Source: an uncultured Eubacteriales bacterium (GTDB lineage: Bacteria; Bacillota; Clostridia; UMGS1883; UMGS1540). Taken from it: a stretch of 11,688 bases of DNA. The translations under genes and the position numbers were made by a program. Positions 1 through 8,187 of this stretch are shown in pieces (positions within the stretch are counted from its first letter, which is position 1; each line of letters opens with the position of its first letter). The notes beneath the pieces are model-generated. The model was not told the DNA's origin. It saw nothing but the letters and a program-made list of their open reading frames with translations, and did not search any database. The stretch is from positions 1-11,688 of the forward strand of contig USAP01000041.1 of NCBI GenBank assembly GCA_900552775.1. Direction: 5' to 3'.

Positions 1-297
1 AAAACGAAACGCCTGGCGCTTTCCAGAATAAAGCGTGTTTTGCTCAATATTCTCATTAAAAATAACATTTCACTTGAATGCAAACCTTCTTATTTGCGTG
101 TGCTTGCTTTAAATCCCGTCGGAGCAGAGTATCTGAAACAGCTCAAAAAACACACTCCCTTACCGATTATAACAAAGCCCGCCGCCTACAAAGACGATGA
201 TTTAATATGGGAATCGGAACTTACGGCAAGTGAAATCCGCAATATAATAACGCACGGGAAATCGGATTTAATGCTTTCACCGATTTTTATCAAATAA
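1..297 (+). CDS. tmcAL: tRNA(Met) cytidine acetate ligase, C-terminal part
   Basis: This is the last 98 codons of a gene that begins before the window; the frame is open from base 1 and stops with TAA at 295-297. The visible protein contains YLRVLALNPVG followed by LPIITKP, a pattern I recognise from the C-terminal region of TmcAL (YlbM, DUF795). In characterised relatives the enzyme uses ATP and acetate to make N4-acetylcytidine at the wobble position of elongator tRNA-Met in the cytoplasm. The nucleotidyltransferase-like N-terminal half, with its ATP-binding motifs, lies outside the window, so activity cannot be judged. The internal ATG at base 40 is not the start, because the coding frame continues upstream of it with plausible family sequence. 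No clear terminator follows the stop. The identification rests on remembered family sequence, not on an alignment. Confidence 0.72.
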   Translation, partial: KTKRLALSRIKRVLLNILIKNNISLECKPSYLRVLALNPVGAEYLKQLKKHTPLPIITKPAAYKDDDLIWESELTASEIRNIITHGKSDLMLSPIFIK

Positions 298-329
298 AAG
301 TTCCGAAATGTTATGTTAAAATAGATATG

Positions 330-468
330 TTACAATAAAAAAAGACAACAACCCGAAAAAGTGATATAATAGTTTTCGACCAAAAAAACAAATCACGAAA
401 GAAGATTGTTGTAATACATCATTGACAAATCTACACAACTACAGAAACTCAAATTAAATAAATGTTGA
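330..468 (+). mobile_element. possible decayed left end of an insertion element
   Basis: This AT-rich stretch has features of an insertion-sequence edge. There are inverted short repeats (ACAACAA at 345-351 against TTGTTGT at 406-412; CGAAAA at 354-359 against TTTTCG at 373-378; GTGAT at 361-365 against ATCAC at 392-396) and an extended -10 promoter. A short frame at 418-468 reads through STQLQKLKLNK and ends in TGA just where the nifJ promoter begins. That frame has no ATG, so if it came from a transposase it is only the first residues and is dead. No transposase body, second terminal repeat or target duplication is visible. It could equally be ordinary intergenic DNA with a small hairpin. 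Confidence 0.22.
362..370 (+). promoter_or_regulatory. extended -10 promoter candidate upstream of nifJ
   Basis: TGATATAAT at 362-370 combines the extended -10 TG with a perfect TATAAT (365-370). Seventeen bases upstream is AAGACA (342-347), a four-of-six match to the -35 consensus. It lies about 120 bases upstream of the stronger nifJ promoter and points the same way. It may be a relic of a mobile element or a second, longer nifJ start. Confidence 0.4.
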
Positions 469-493
469 CACACCGCTTAAATATTGGTATAAT
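465..493 (+). promoter_or_regulatory. consensus housekeeping promoter of nifJ
   Basis: TTGACA at 465-470 and TATAAT at 488-493 are both perfect matches to the vegetative sigma factor consensus and are separated by the optimal 17 bases. Transcription should start near base 500, leaving a leader of almost 150 bases before the nifJ ATG. Such strength suits a highly expressed central-metabolism gene. Confidence 0.87.
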
Positions 494-506
494 ATAATTT
501 GGTGTT

Positions 507-548
507 ATTTGAAACTGGGTTTTTAAGTCCCGTTTAAATGTGTTTTTT
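507..548 (+). terminator. possible attenuator hairpin in the nifJ leader
   Basis: A few bases after the predicted transcription start, ATTT, AAAC and GGG (507-519, with single-base bulges at G511 and T516) can pair with CCC, GTTT and AAAT (529-539) around a 9-base loop. Three bases later comes a run of six T (543-548). Hairpin plus T-run resembles an intrinsic terminator inside a leader. The stem is bulged and AT-rich at its foot, so it may be weak or only an mRNA-stabilising 5' hairpin. I recognise no known riboswitch here. Confidence 0.35.
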
Positions 549-647
549 GCACTCTATCGTATCTTTATATTTTTATCTTTTCCGCAGGTACGTAGAAATA
601 ACTATTACAGAAATTGCCGCAGCGGAACGGCAGATAGGAGATAAGTT

Positions 648-3600
648 ATGGCCAGAAAAATGAAAACAATGGACGGTAATAACGCAGCCGCTTGGGCTTC
701 ATACGCCTTCACGGATGTTGCTGCAATTTACCCCATCACCCCATCTTCGGTTATGGCAGAAGTAACGGATGAATGGGCAGTTGACAAGAAAGAAAACATT
801 TTCGGACAGCCCGTAAAGGTTGTTGAAATGCAGTCAGAAGCAGGTGCCGCAGGTGCGGTGCACGGTTCTTTGGGAGCAGGTGCTCTCACAACAACGTACA
901 CAGCTTCTCAGGGTCTCCTTCTTATGATTCCGAATATGTACAAAATTGCAGGCGAACAGCTTCCTTCGGTTATTCATGTAAGCGCTCGCTGCGTAGCTTC
1001 CCATGCTCTTAACATATTCGGAGATCATTCCGATGTTATGGCTTGCCGTCAGACAGGTTATGCAATGCTTTGTTCCAACAGTCCTCAGGAGGTTATGGAT
1101 CTCGGTGCGGTTGCACACCTTGCCGCAATAAAAGGAAAAGTTCCTTTCCTCCATTTCTTTGACGGCTTCAGAACTTCACATGAAATTGACAAAATCGAAG
1201 TTTGGGACTATGAGGACCTTAAGGAAATGTGCGACATGGACGCTGTTGACGAATTCCGCAAAAACTCACTTAATCCCGAGCATCCTGTTCTTCGCGGAAG
1301 CGCCCAAAACCCCGATATATTCTTCCAGAACAGAGAGGCATGCAACAAGTTTTACAATGCAGTGCCCGCAATAGTTGAAGAATACATGAACAAGGTTAAT
1401 GCTAAAATAGGCACAAACTACGGTCTTGTTAACTACTACGGCGCTCCGGATGCCGAAAAGGTTATCGTTGCTATGGGCAGCGTTTGCGAAACAATAGAAG
1501 AGACAATAGACTATCTCACATCAAAAGGCGAAAAGGTAGGTCTTATAAAGATTCACCTCTACCGTCCTTTCCCGACAGATGCTTTCTTAAAAGCACTTCC
1601 GGCTACATGCAAAAAAATTGCTGTACTCGACAGAACAAAAGAACCCGGTTCCATAGGCGAACCTTTGTATCTTGATGTTTGCGCTTGCTTTGCCGGAAAA
1701 GCAAATGCACCCCTTATTGTAGGCGGCAGATACGGGCTCGGCTCAAAAGATACTATCCCTGCGGATATCATCGCAACTTACAGAAATCTTGAAAAATCGG
1801 AACCCGTACACGGATTCACACTGTCCATCACAGACGATGTAACGGAGCTTTCTCTCCCGAGAACAGAAAACCCCCACACTTCGGCTGCCGGCAATTCGGC
1901 ATGTAAATTCTGGGGTCTCGGTTCCGACGGTACCGTAGGAGCAAACAAAGATTCCATAAAAATTATCGGCGATCATACGGATCTTTACGCTCAGGCTTAT
2001 TTTGCATACGACTCAAAAAAATCCGGCGGTATCACTGTTTCTCACTTGAGATTCGGTAAAAAGCCGATTAAATCAACTTATCTTATAAACAAAGCTAACT
2101 TTGTTGCCTGCCACAATCCTTCTTATGTTGATAAATACGACATGGTTGAGGATATTGTTCCCGGAGGCACATTCCTTTTGAACTGTGCGTGGGATGTTGA
2201 TGAGCTTTCAAAGAGACTTCCCGGCAAAATGAAAAGATACATTGCCGAGAACAATATTGAATTCTATACAATAGACGCTATCGGCATTGCAAAGGAAATC
2301 GGTCTCGGAAACAAGACTTCAATTGTTTTGCAGTCTGCTTTCTTTAAGCTTGCAAATGTTATTCCTTTCGAACAGGCTACGGAATACATGAAAGCCGCTG
2401 TTGTTAAGAAATTCAGCAAAAAAGGCGAAAAGATAGTTAACATGAATCATGAAGCTATCACAAAGGGCGCAGAAAACATTCACAAGATCGATGTGCCCGC
2501 GGATTGGAAGAACGCCGCTGATGAGCCCGAAGCCGAGAAAGATGTTCCGGCATTTATTAAAGATATTCTTGAGCCCTGTAACGCCCAGCGCGGAGACAAA
2601 ATACCCGTTTCCAAGTTCATGAACATGATAGACGGTCACCTTCCCCAGGGTATGGCAGCATATGAAAAGAGAGGTATTGCGGTTGATGTTCCCGAGTGGA
2701 TACCCGAAAACTGTATTCAGTGTAACCAGTGTTCTCTTGTATGTCCTCACGCTGCGATCCGTCCCGTTGTTCTGGACGAAAACGAAGCGGCAAACGCGCC
2801 CGAAGGCATGAAATACAAAAAAATGAACGGCAAGGGCATGGACAAGTACCTTTTCGGTATTACTGTAAGCGTTCTCGACTGCTCCGGCTGCGGCAACTGC
2901 GCAAAGGTTTGTCCCGCAAAGGAGTCTGCTCTTGTTATGAAGCCTATAGATACGCAGAGAGCCGAACAGCCCTGCTTTGATTATTCGGTAAGCAGAGTTG
3001 CTCCGAAAGAGGATGTACTGGCTCAGCCGATTAACGTTAAGACAAGTCAGTTCCACCAGCCTCTTCTTGAATTCTCCGGCGCTTGCGCAGGCTGCGGCGA
3101 AACGCCCTACGCTAAGCTTATAACACAGATTTGCGGAAGCCGTGCTTATATTTCAAACGCTACAGGCTGTTCGTCAATCTGGGGCGGCAGCGCACCCTCG
3201 ACGCCTTATACAACCGACCATAACGGTCACGGTCCCGCTTGGGCAAACTCCCTCTTTGAGGATAACGCAGAGCACGGCCTCGGTATGGCAATAGCCGCAA
3301 AGCAGCTTCGCGCACGTCTTGCCGAAAAGCTTGAAACGGTTGAAAAGCCCGAGGTTAAAGAAGCTGTTGATGCTTGGAAGGCAACATATGAGGACGGTGC
3401 AGCAAACCAGAAGGCAACGGCTGACCTTGTTGCGGCTTTGGAGGCTTGTGACTGCGACACGGCTAAAGAAGTTCTGAAAATGAAGGAATACCTCTCCAAG
3501 AAATCCACATGGATATTCGGCGGCGACGGCTGGGCTTATGATATCGGCTTTGGCGGTCTTGACCATGTTCTGGCTTCCGGTGAGGATGTAAACGTTATGG

Positions 3601-4154
3601 TATTCGATACCGAGGTTTACTCAAACACCGGCGGACAGGCTTCGAAAGCCACTCCTACCGGTGCGGTTGCACAGTTTGCGGCAGGCGGTAAGCCCATCAA
3701 AAAGAAGAATCTTGCCGAAATTGCAATGTCCTACGGATATATATACGTGGCTCAGGTAGCTCTCGGTTACGATATGGCTCAGACCGTAAAGGCAATAAAA
3801 GAAGCTGAAAGCTATAACGGTCCTTCTCTCATCATCGGCTATGCTCCCTGCATCAACCATGGTATCAGGGGCGGCATGACAGACACTCAGAAGGTTATAA
3901 AGAATGCCGTTTTGGCAGGCTACTGGCACACATTCAGATTTGATCCGAGAAATGTTTGTGAGGGCAAAAATCCCTTTATGATGGATTCAAAAGAACCTAC
4001 GGCTTCCTACAACGACTTTATCATGAATGAAGTCCGTTACAGCTCGCTGGCTCGTAAATTCCCCGAAAAGGCTCATGAGCTCTTTGCAAAAGCCGAAAAA
4101 CAGGCTAAAGAGAAATACGAGCATCTGACAAAATACGGAAAGCTTTTTGAATAA
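648..4154 (+). CDS. nifJ: pyruvate:ferredoxin (flavodoxin) oxidoreductase
   Basis: This cytoplasmic enzyme converts pyruvate and CoA to acetyl-CoA and CO2, passing two electrons to ferredoxin or flavodoxin. The 1168-residue chain shows the whole single-subunit domain order. The N-terminal pyrimidine-binding domain has YPITPSS at 28-34, with T31, E64 and R114 at the positions of the Desulfovibrio africanus active-site residues. The CoA-binding and linker domains follow. The 2x[4Fe-4S] domain has cysteines 689/692/695/699 and 745/748/751/755. The C-terminal TPP domain has GDGWAYDIG at 959-967 and SNTGG at 992-996. The proximal cluster ligands are C813, C816, C841 and C1068. The chain ends at KYGKLFE, so the protective C-terminal extension of the D. 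africanus enzyme is absent, as in many clostridial forms. The start is set by AGGAG at 636-640, seven bases before the ATG. It is monocistronic, between a consensus promoter and a strong terminator. Confidence 0.98.
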   Translation: MARKMKTMDGNNAAAWASYAFTDVAAIYPITPSSVMAEVTDEWAVDKKENIFGQPVKVVEMQSEAGAAGAVHGSLGAGALTTTYTASQGLLLMIPNMYKIAGEQLPSVIHVSARCVASHALNIFGDHSDVMACRQTGYAMLCSNSPQEVMDLGAVAHLAAIKGKVPFLHFFDGFRTSHEIDKIEVWDYEDLKEMCDMDAVDEFRKNSLNPEHPVLRGSAQNPDIFFQNREACNKFYNAVPAIVEEYMNKVNAKIGTNYGLVNYYGAPDAEKVIVAMGSVCETIEETIDYLTSKGEKVGLIKIHLYRPFPTDAFLKALPATCKKIAVLDRTKEPGSIGEPLYLDVCACFAGKANAPLIVGGRYGLGSKDTIPADIIATYRNLEKSEPVHGFTLSITDDVTELSLPRTENPHTSAAGNSACKFWGLGSDGTVGANKDSIKIIGDHTDLYAQAYFAYDSKKSGGITVSHLRFGKKPIKSTYLINKANFVACHNPSYVDKYDMVEDIVPGGTFLLNCAWDVDELSKRLPGKMKRYIAENNIEFYTIDAIGIAKEIGLGNKTSIVLQSAFFKLANVIPFEQATEYMKAAVVKKFSKKGEKIVNMNHEAITKGAENIHKIDVPADWKNAADEPEAEKDVPAFIKDILEPCNAQRGDKIPVSKFMNMIDGHLPQGMAAYEKRGIAVDVPEWIPENCIQCNQCSLVCPHAAIRPVVLDENEAANAPEGMKYKKMNGKGMDKYLFGITVSVLDCSGCGNCAKVCPAKESALVMKPIDTQRAEQPCFDYSVSRVAPKEDVLAQPINVKTSQFHQPLLEFSGACAGCGETPYAKLITQICGSRAYISNATGCSSIWGGSAPSTPYTTDHNGHGPAWANSLFEDNAEHGLGMAIAAKQLRARLAEKLETVEKPEVKEAVDAWKATYEDGAANQKATADLVAALEACDCDTAKEVLKMKEYLSKKSTWIFGGDGWAYDIGFGGLDHVLASGEDVNVMVFDTEVYSNTGGQASKATPTGAVAQFAAGGKPIKKKNLAEIAMSYGYIYVAQVALGYDMAQTVKAIKEAESYNGPSLIIGYAPCINHGIRGGMTDTQKVIKNAVLAGYWHTFRFDPRNVCEGKNPFMMDSKEPTASYNDFIMNEVRYSSLARKFPEKAHELFAKAEKQAKEKYEHLTKYGKLFE

Positions 4155-4167
4155 TACAGAACTTACG

Positions 4168-4202
4168 ACAATGGGGCTGTTTAACATCCCCATTGTTTTT
4201 TT
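4168..4202 (+). terminator. intrinsic terminator of nifJ
   Basis: ACAATGGGG (4168-4176) pairs perfectly with CCCCATTGT (4188-4196) around an 11-base loop, and seven T follow (4196-4202). It begins 14 bases after the nifJ stop codon, so it separates nifJ from sbcD. Confidence 0.93.
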
Positions 4203-4209
4203 GTTGTAA

Positions 4210-4238
4210 TTGACTTTAGCTCATCATTATGATAAAAT
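4210..4238 (+). promoter_or_regulatory. promoter of sbcD-sbcC
   Basis: TTGACT (4210-4215) and TAAAAT (4233-4238) are spaced by 17 bases, giving one mismatch in each element. They lie directly after the nifJ terminator, and a start near 4245 would leave a leader of about 35 bases. No SOS-box-like dyad is visible here, so the nuclease genes are probably not under the same repressor as the downstream operon. Confidence 0.6.
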
Positions 4239-4280
4239 TTTTATATAAACGACACTCTTTCCAAAGGAGATTCGATTCAA

Positions 4281-5414
4281 ATGAAATTTATTCATATTTC
4301 AGATTTACACATAGGAAAAAAGCTTAACGAATTTTCGCTTGCCGAGGATCAGCGGCATATTCTCGGAGAAATCTTGAAAATTGCCGATACGGAAAGACCC
4401 GACTGCGTATTTATAGCCGGAGATATATATGATAAATCCATGCCCTCCGGTGAAGCCGTGGAGATGTTTGATGCTTTTTTGTATGAGCTGACATTATTAA
4501 ATACAAATATTTTTATAATAAGCGGAAATCATGACAGCCCCGAGCGCATCGCCTTCGGAGCGCGTCTGATGCAAAGCAGCCGTGTGTTTATTGCTCCTGT
4601 GTATGACGGCACAGTTTATAAGCATTCCCTGAAAGACGACTTCGGTTTGATAAACATCTATCTTCTGCCGTTTGTAACGCCGCGGCAGGTACGCAGATTC
4701 TATGATGCCGAAACAGAATCATACAACGACGCGGTAAAAACGGCAATTTCGGAGATTCCCGACGATGAATCCGAACGGAATGTCATATTAACGCATCAAT
4801 TTGTTACAGGCGCTGTTCAAAGCGATTCGGAGGATATCTCCGTAGGCGGTACGGATAATATCGACGCGTCGCTTTTTGATAAATTTGATTATGTTGCTCT
4901 CGGGCACATTCACAGACCGCAAAGCGTTTTGCGCGATACCATACGCTACTGCGGCACACCGCTTAAATATTCTTTTTCTGAGGCGTCTCACCAAAAAAGT
5001 GTAACTCTCGGCCTAATGAACGAAAAGGGGAACATTGCGCTTTCGTATATTCCTCTTACGCCGCTTCATGATATGCGCGAAATACGGGGCACATATGAAG
5101 AAGTTACGGATAAACGTAATTACGGCGATTTGCCGACAGATGACTACATACATATTACTTTAACAGATGAATTTGATGTGCCCGATGCTCTTTTCAAACT
5201 GCGCACAATATATCCCAATCTTATGAAGCTCGACTATGACAATAAGCGCACACAATCTTCCGGCGAGTTAACTTTGGACGATACTGTGGAGCGCCGTTCT
5301 CCGCTGCAGATATTTTGTGATTTTTATAAACAGCGTATGGGTAATGACATGAACGACACGCAAAGAAACTTTTGTGAAAAAATCATGACGGAAATATGGG
5401 AGGATGAAAAATGA
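4281..5414 (+). CDS. sbcD: nuclease SbcCD subunit D (Mre11 family)
   Basis: SbcD is the metallophosphoesterase subunit of the SbcCD complex. With SbcC it cleaves DNA hairpins and trims blocked double-strand ends using Mn2+-dependent exo- and endonuclease activity. In 377 residues all phosphoesterase motifs are present: SDLHIG with D8 and H10, AGDIYD with D48, SGNHD with N83, H84 and D85, TH at 171-172, and GHIH at 208-211. The C-terminal third should form the capping and SbcC-interaction region. Length is normal for Gram-positive members, which are often somewhat shorter than the E. coli protein. AAGGAGA at 4264-4270, ten bases before the ATG, supports the start. The last four bases overlap the sbcC start (ATGA at 5411-5414), which points to translational coupling and balanced subunit amounts. 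Nothing looks damaged. Confidence 0.96.
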   Translation: MKFIHISDLHIGKKLNEFSLAEDQRHILGEILKIADTERPDCVFIAGDIYDKSMPSGEAVEMFDAFLYELTLLNTNIFIISGNHDSPERIAFGARLMQSSRVFIAPVYDGTVYKHSLKDDFGLINIYLLPFVTPRQVRRFYDAETESYNDAVKTAISEIPDDESERNVILTHQFVTGAVQSDSEDISVGGTDNIDASLFDKFDYVALGHIHRPQSVLRDTIRYCGTPLKYSFSEASHQKSVTLGLMNEKGNIALSYIPLTPLHDMREIRGTYEEVTDKRNYGDLPTDDYIHITLTDEFDVPDALFKLRTIYPNLMKLDYDNKRTQSSGELTLDDTVERRSPLQIFCDFYKQRMGNDMNDTQRNFCEKIMTEIWEDEK

Positions 5415-8119
5415 GACCCGTAAAACTCAGAATTTCGGCATTCGGTCCGTACGCCGATGAAACAGTTATAAATATGGACAACCTCGGAAACAGCGGGCTT
5501 TATCTCATATGCGGAGATACCGGAGCCGGTAAAACAACAATATTTGACGCCATTGCCTTTGCCCTCTACGGCACCGCAAGCGGTGACAACAGAAAACCCG
5601 AAATGCTCCGCTCCAAATATGCCTCGCCCTCTGTTGCAACTGAAGTTGAGCTTGATTTTTTATATGACGGAAAAAACTATAATATAATAAGAAATCCCGA
5701 ATATATCCGTCCCGCAAAAAAAGGCTCGGGTGAAACGGTTCAAAAAGCTTCCGTCTGTCTGACGCTCCCTGACGGCAAACAAATAACGCGTCTCAAGGAA
5801 GCAGATGAAGCAATAAAAGAAATAATAGGTGTTAACAGAGACCAGTTTATGAGAATATCCATGCTGGCTCAGGGCGATTTTATGAAACTGCTCTTTGCGG
5901 ACACACGTCAAAGACAGGAAATTTTCCGCGAAATATTTAAGACAGAGCCATATAAAAGCTTTGCGGCACGCCTCTCTTTGGAGGAACGCGCCCTGCGCGA
6001 TAAATATAACGAAATAGGTCTTCTGGCCTCTCAGCAGATTTCGGCAATAAAAACACCTTTCGGAGAACAGGCGGAGGAAATACCGCTCAGCGAAGCCGCA
6101 AAGCAGCTTGAAAAATTTATAAGCACCGATAAAGCCGAATTTGAAAAACTGCACACAGATTCCGAAAAGAATGATTTAGATCTTTCGGAAATCAATAAAC
6201 TTTTCGGCTATTCCGAAAAACTTCTCTCGGACAGACAAAGCTTTGACAAATCCGAAAAAAAGAAAAACGAGCTTTCGGAAAAGCTTAATTTGCTTCGCCT
6301 AAAACGCGATGAGTTTAATTTGGATGACAACAAAAAACGCAAAGACGAAATTGCAAAACTTGTCTCAGAATCATCGGGCTACGATGAGCAGAAGGAACTT
6401 TCCGAAAAGCTTTCATCTCTGTCAGAATCCATTACCTCTGTATCAAAGCAGATTAAAGATACAACGGACAGTTTGAATTTTTCGGAAAATTTATTAAAGC
6501 GCTTAAAAGAAGAACGGCTGGCTCTCGAAAACTCCGATATTGATTTTCAGAAAATCATATCCGAAAAAGAAAATACCGAAAATAAAAAAGCTAAACTTTC
6601 CGATATTCTTGAAAAAAGCCGCGAATTTAAAAAACTATCGGAACTTCTTGAAAAAAAACAAAAGAAATATTTATCATTAAATGATGAGTATGAAAGATTA
6701 CTTCATGAATACAGCGTTTTAAACCGAATATACCTTGATGAACAAGCCGGAATACTTGCTCAAACGCTCAAAAAAGGGGCTCCGTGTCCGGTTTGCGGTT
6801 CATTGGAGCACCCCTCCCCTGCTCATCCCGTAACCGGCGCTCCGACACGCGAAATGCTTCGTGCCGCAAAAGAAAAATCAGATAATGCTCTGTCATTATG
6901 CAGCAAAAAAAGTCTTGAAGCAGCGGAAATAAACGGCAGCATTTCACGCTTAAAAGATTTTTTAGACGGCAAAATTCCGTTCGGCGGTGAAAAAGAGCTT
7001 GAAAGTAATATAAATAATGCTAAGCTGCTAATCACCGAACTTTCAAAAAAAGCCGATGAAGCTAAAAAACAAATGGAAAACCGAAAAAATACAGACAAAA
7101 AAATCTCACTGACCGAAGAACAGCTGCGTACTCTCCGCGAAGAACTGATTGCTATGCAAAACGAACACGCGGCTTTAAATTCAGCGTATTCCGAAACAGC
7201 ATCATCATTAAAAAGGCTCTCTGAACGTCTTTCATTTGACTCTTATGATAAAATGCACGGGCATCTTACAAAACTTCGGAAAAAAGCTGAAGATTTTGAC
7301 ACTGAATTTCAAAGTGTATCGGAGGAATATGCAGAATGCGATAAGGCATACGCGGCATATTCAGCACGTTCAAAAGATCTGAAAGCACAAATAGAAGAAG
7401 CCGAAAAAGCCATTCCCGAAAATATAGCGGAACAAAAAATAAAACTTGAAGAAAACAAAAAGCTTCTTGATGAAAAAACACGTCTCATATATACGCGTAT
7501 TTCATCAAATACCGCAATTTTAAAAACACTGACCGAAAAAACAAAAGAACTTGAAGAAACCGAAAAACAGCTTGCCATGATAGCTGCACTTGCGGACGCC
7601 GCAAACGGAAAAGTTTCCGGTAAAGACAAGCTTATGCTTGAAACATATGTTCAGGCACGCTGTTTCGAGCGGATAATACGCCGCGCAAACATACGTCTTA
7701 TGGCTATGACAGACGGTCGCTATGAGCTTCTTCGCGCCGAAAATGCAGAAAACCGTATGTCACAAAGCGGTCTTGACCTGAGTGTCACCGATCATTACAA
7801 CGGTTCGCAAAGAAGCGTAAAAACTCTCTCCGGCGGCGAATCATTTATGGCATCTCTTTCTCTTGCACTGGGCCTTTCCGAGGAAATTCAATCTGAGGCC
7901 GGAGGAATACATCTTGACACGATGTTTGTTGACGAGGGTTTCGGATCGTTAGATGAAGATTCTCTTTTACTTGCGGTAAACGCCCTAAAATCACTTGCCG
8001 GAAACGGAAGGCTTATAGGTATAATATCGCATGTTGCGGAGCTTGCTGAAAAAATAGATAAAAAAATCTGCGTCAGATCATCTAAAAACGGCGGCAGCTT
8101 TGTAGAAATTTCCACTTGA
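5411..8119 (+). CDS. sbcC: nuclease SbcCD subunit C (Rad50-type SMC ATPase)
   Basis: SbcC is the ATPase subunit that clamps DNA and controls the SbcD nuclease. The 902-residue chain has the SMC layout. The Walker A loop GDTGAGKT (35-42) is followed by a conserved ATPase lobe containing MLAQGDFMKLL. A long Lys/Glu-rich coiled coil runs from roughly residue 170 to 760 and is interrupted by the zinc hook CPVC (C459 and C462), where two molecules dimerise around a metal ion. The C-terminal lobe carries the ABC signature LSGGES (806-811), Walker B MFVDEG (838-843) with catalytic E842, the D-loop through D848, and the switch histidine H874. It is shorter than the 1048-residue E. coli protein, with the difference mainly in the coiled coil. 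GGGAGG at 5398-5403, seven bases before the ATG, fixes the start. Its stop codon is part of the next promoter. Confidence 0.97.
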   Translation: MRPVKLRISAFGPYADETVINMDNLGNSGLYLICGDTGAGKTTIFDAIAFALYGTASGDNRKPEMLRSKYASPSVATEVELDFLYDGKNYNIIRNPEYIRPAKKGSGETVQKASVCLTLPDGKQITRLKEADEAIKEIIGVNRDQFMRISMLAQGDFMKLLFADTRQRQEIFREIFKTEPYKSFAARLSLEERALRDKYNEIGLLASQQISAIKTPFGEQAEEIPLSEAAKQLEKFISTDKAEFEKLHTDSEKNDLDLSEINKLFGYSEKLLSDRQSFDKSEKKKNELSEKLNLLRLKRDEFNLDDNKKRKDEIAKLVSESSGYDEQKELSEKLSSLSESITSVSKQIKDTTDSLNFSENLLKRLKEERLALENSDIDFQKIISEKENTENKKAKLSDILEKSREFKKLSELLEKKQKKYLSLNDEYERLLHEYSVLNRIYLDEQAGILAQTLKKGAPCPVCGSLEHPSPAHPVTGAPTREMLRAAKEKSDNALSLCSKKSLEAAEINGSISRLKDFLDGKIPFGGEKELESNINNAKLLITELSKKADEAKKQMENRKNTDKKISLTEEQLRTLREELIAMQNEHAALNSAYSETASSLKRLSERLSFDSYDKMHGHLTKLRKKAEDFDTEFQSVSEEYAECDKAYAAYSARSKDLKAQIEEAEKAIPENIAEQKIKLEENKKLLDEKTRLIYTRISSNTAILKTLTEKTKELEETEKQLAMIAALADAANGKVSGKDKLMLETYVQARCFERIIRRANIRLMAMTDGRYELLRAENAENRMSQSGLDLSVTDHYNGSQRSVKTLSGGESFMASLSLALGLSEEIQSEAGGIHLDTMFVDEGFGSLDEDSLLLAVNALKSLAGNGRLIGIISHVAELAEKIDKKICVRSSKNGGSFVEIST

Positions 8120-8144
8120 CAAATATAATTCACGGTGCTATAAT
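8116..8144 (+). promoter_or_regulatory. consensus promoter of the lexA operon
   Basis: TTGACA (8116-8121) and TATAAT (8139-8144) are both perfect and 17 bases apart. The -35 overlaps the last codons of sbcC, whose TGA stop is bases 8117-8119. Transcription should begin near 8151, inside the inverted repeat described next. A promoter this strong would need active repression, which fits a repressor-controlled operon. Confidence 0.87.
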
Positions 8145-8173
8145 TATAAAAGAAGTTAAAGTTCTTTTATAAT
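8143..8173. promoter_or_regulatory. perfect 12-bp dyad, likely LexA-family operator
   Basis: ATTATAAAAGAA (8143-8154) and its exact reverse complement TTCTTTTATAAT (8162-8173) flank a 7-base spacer. The dyad overlaps the end of the -10 and the expected start site and finishes 14 bases before the TTG start, so a bound dimer would block RNA polymerase. Only part of the left arm would be transcribed, so a DNA operator is more likely than an RNA hairpin. The core is GAA-N7-TTC, one base wider than the GAAC-N4-GTTC box known for Bacillus and many clostridial LexA proteins. Autoregulation by the adjacent LexA-family protein is inferred. Confidence 0.75.
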
Positions 8174-8187
8174 CGAGGTGCATCGGC

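Noticed and set aside
2319..3056. A 245-codon open frame on the minus strand inside nifJ, and several shorter antisense frames there
   Set aside because: They lie wholly opposite a clear, full-length nifJ gene, have no ribosome binding site or family motifs, and are explained by the codon bias of the sense strand.
8143..8173. The lexA dyad as an intrinsic terminator for sbcC or a leader hairpin
   Set aside because: No T-run follows the right arm (the next bases are CGAGGTG), and the predicted transcript starts inside the left arm, so a DNA operator fits better.
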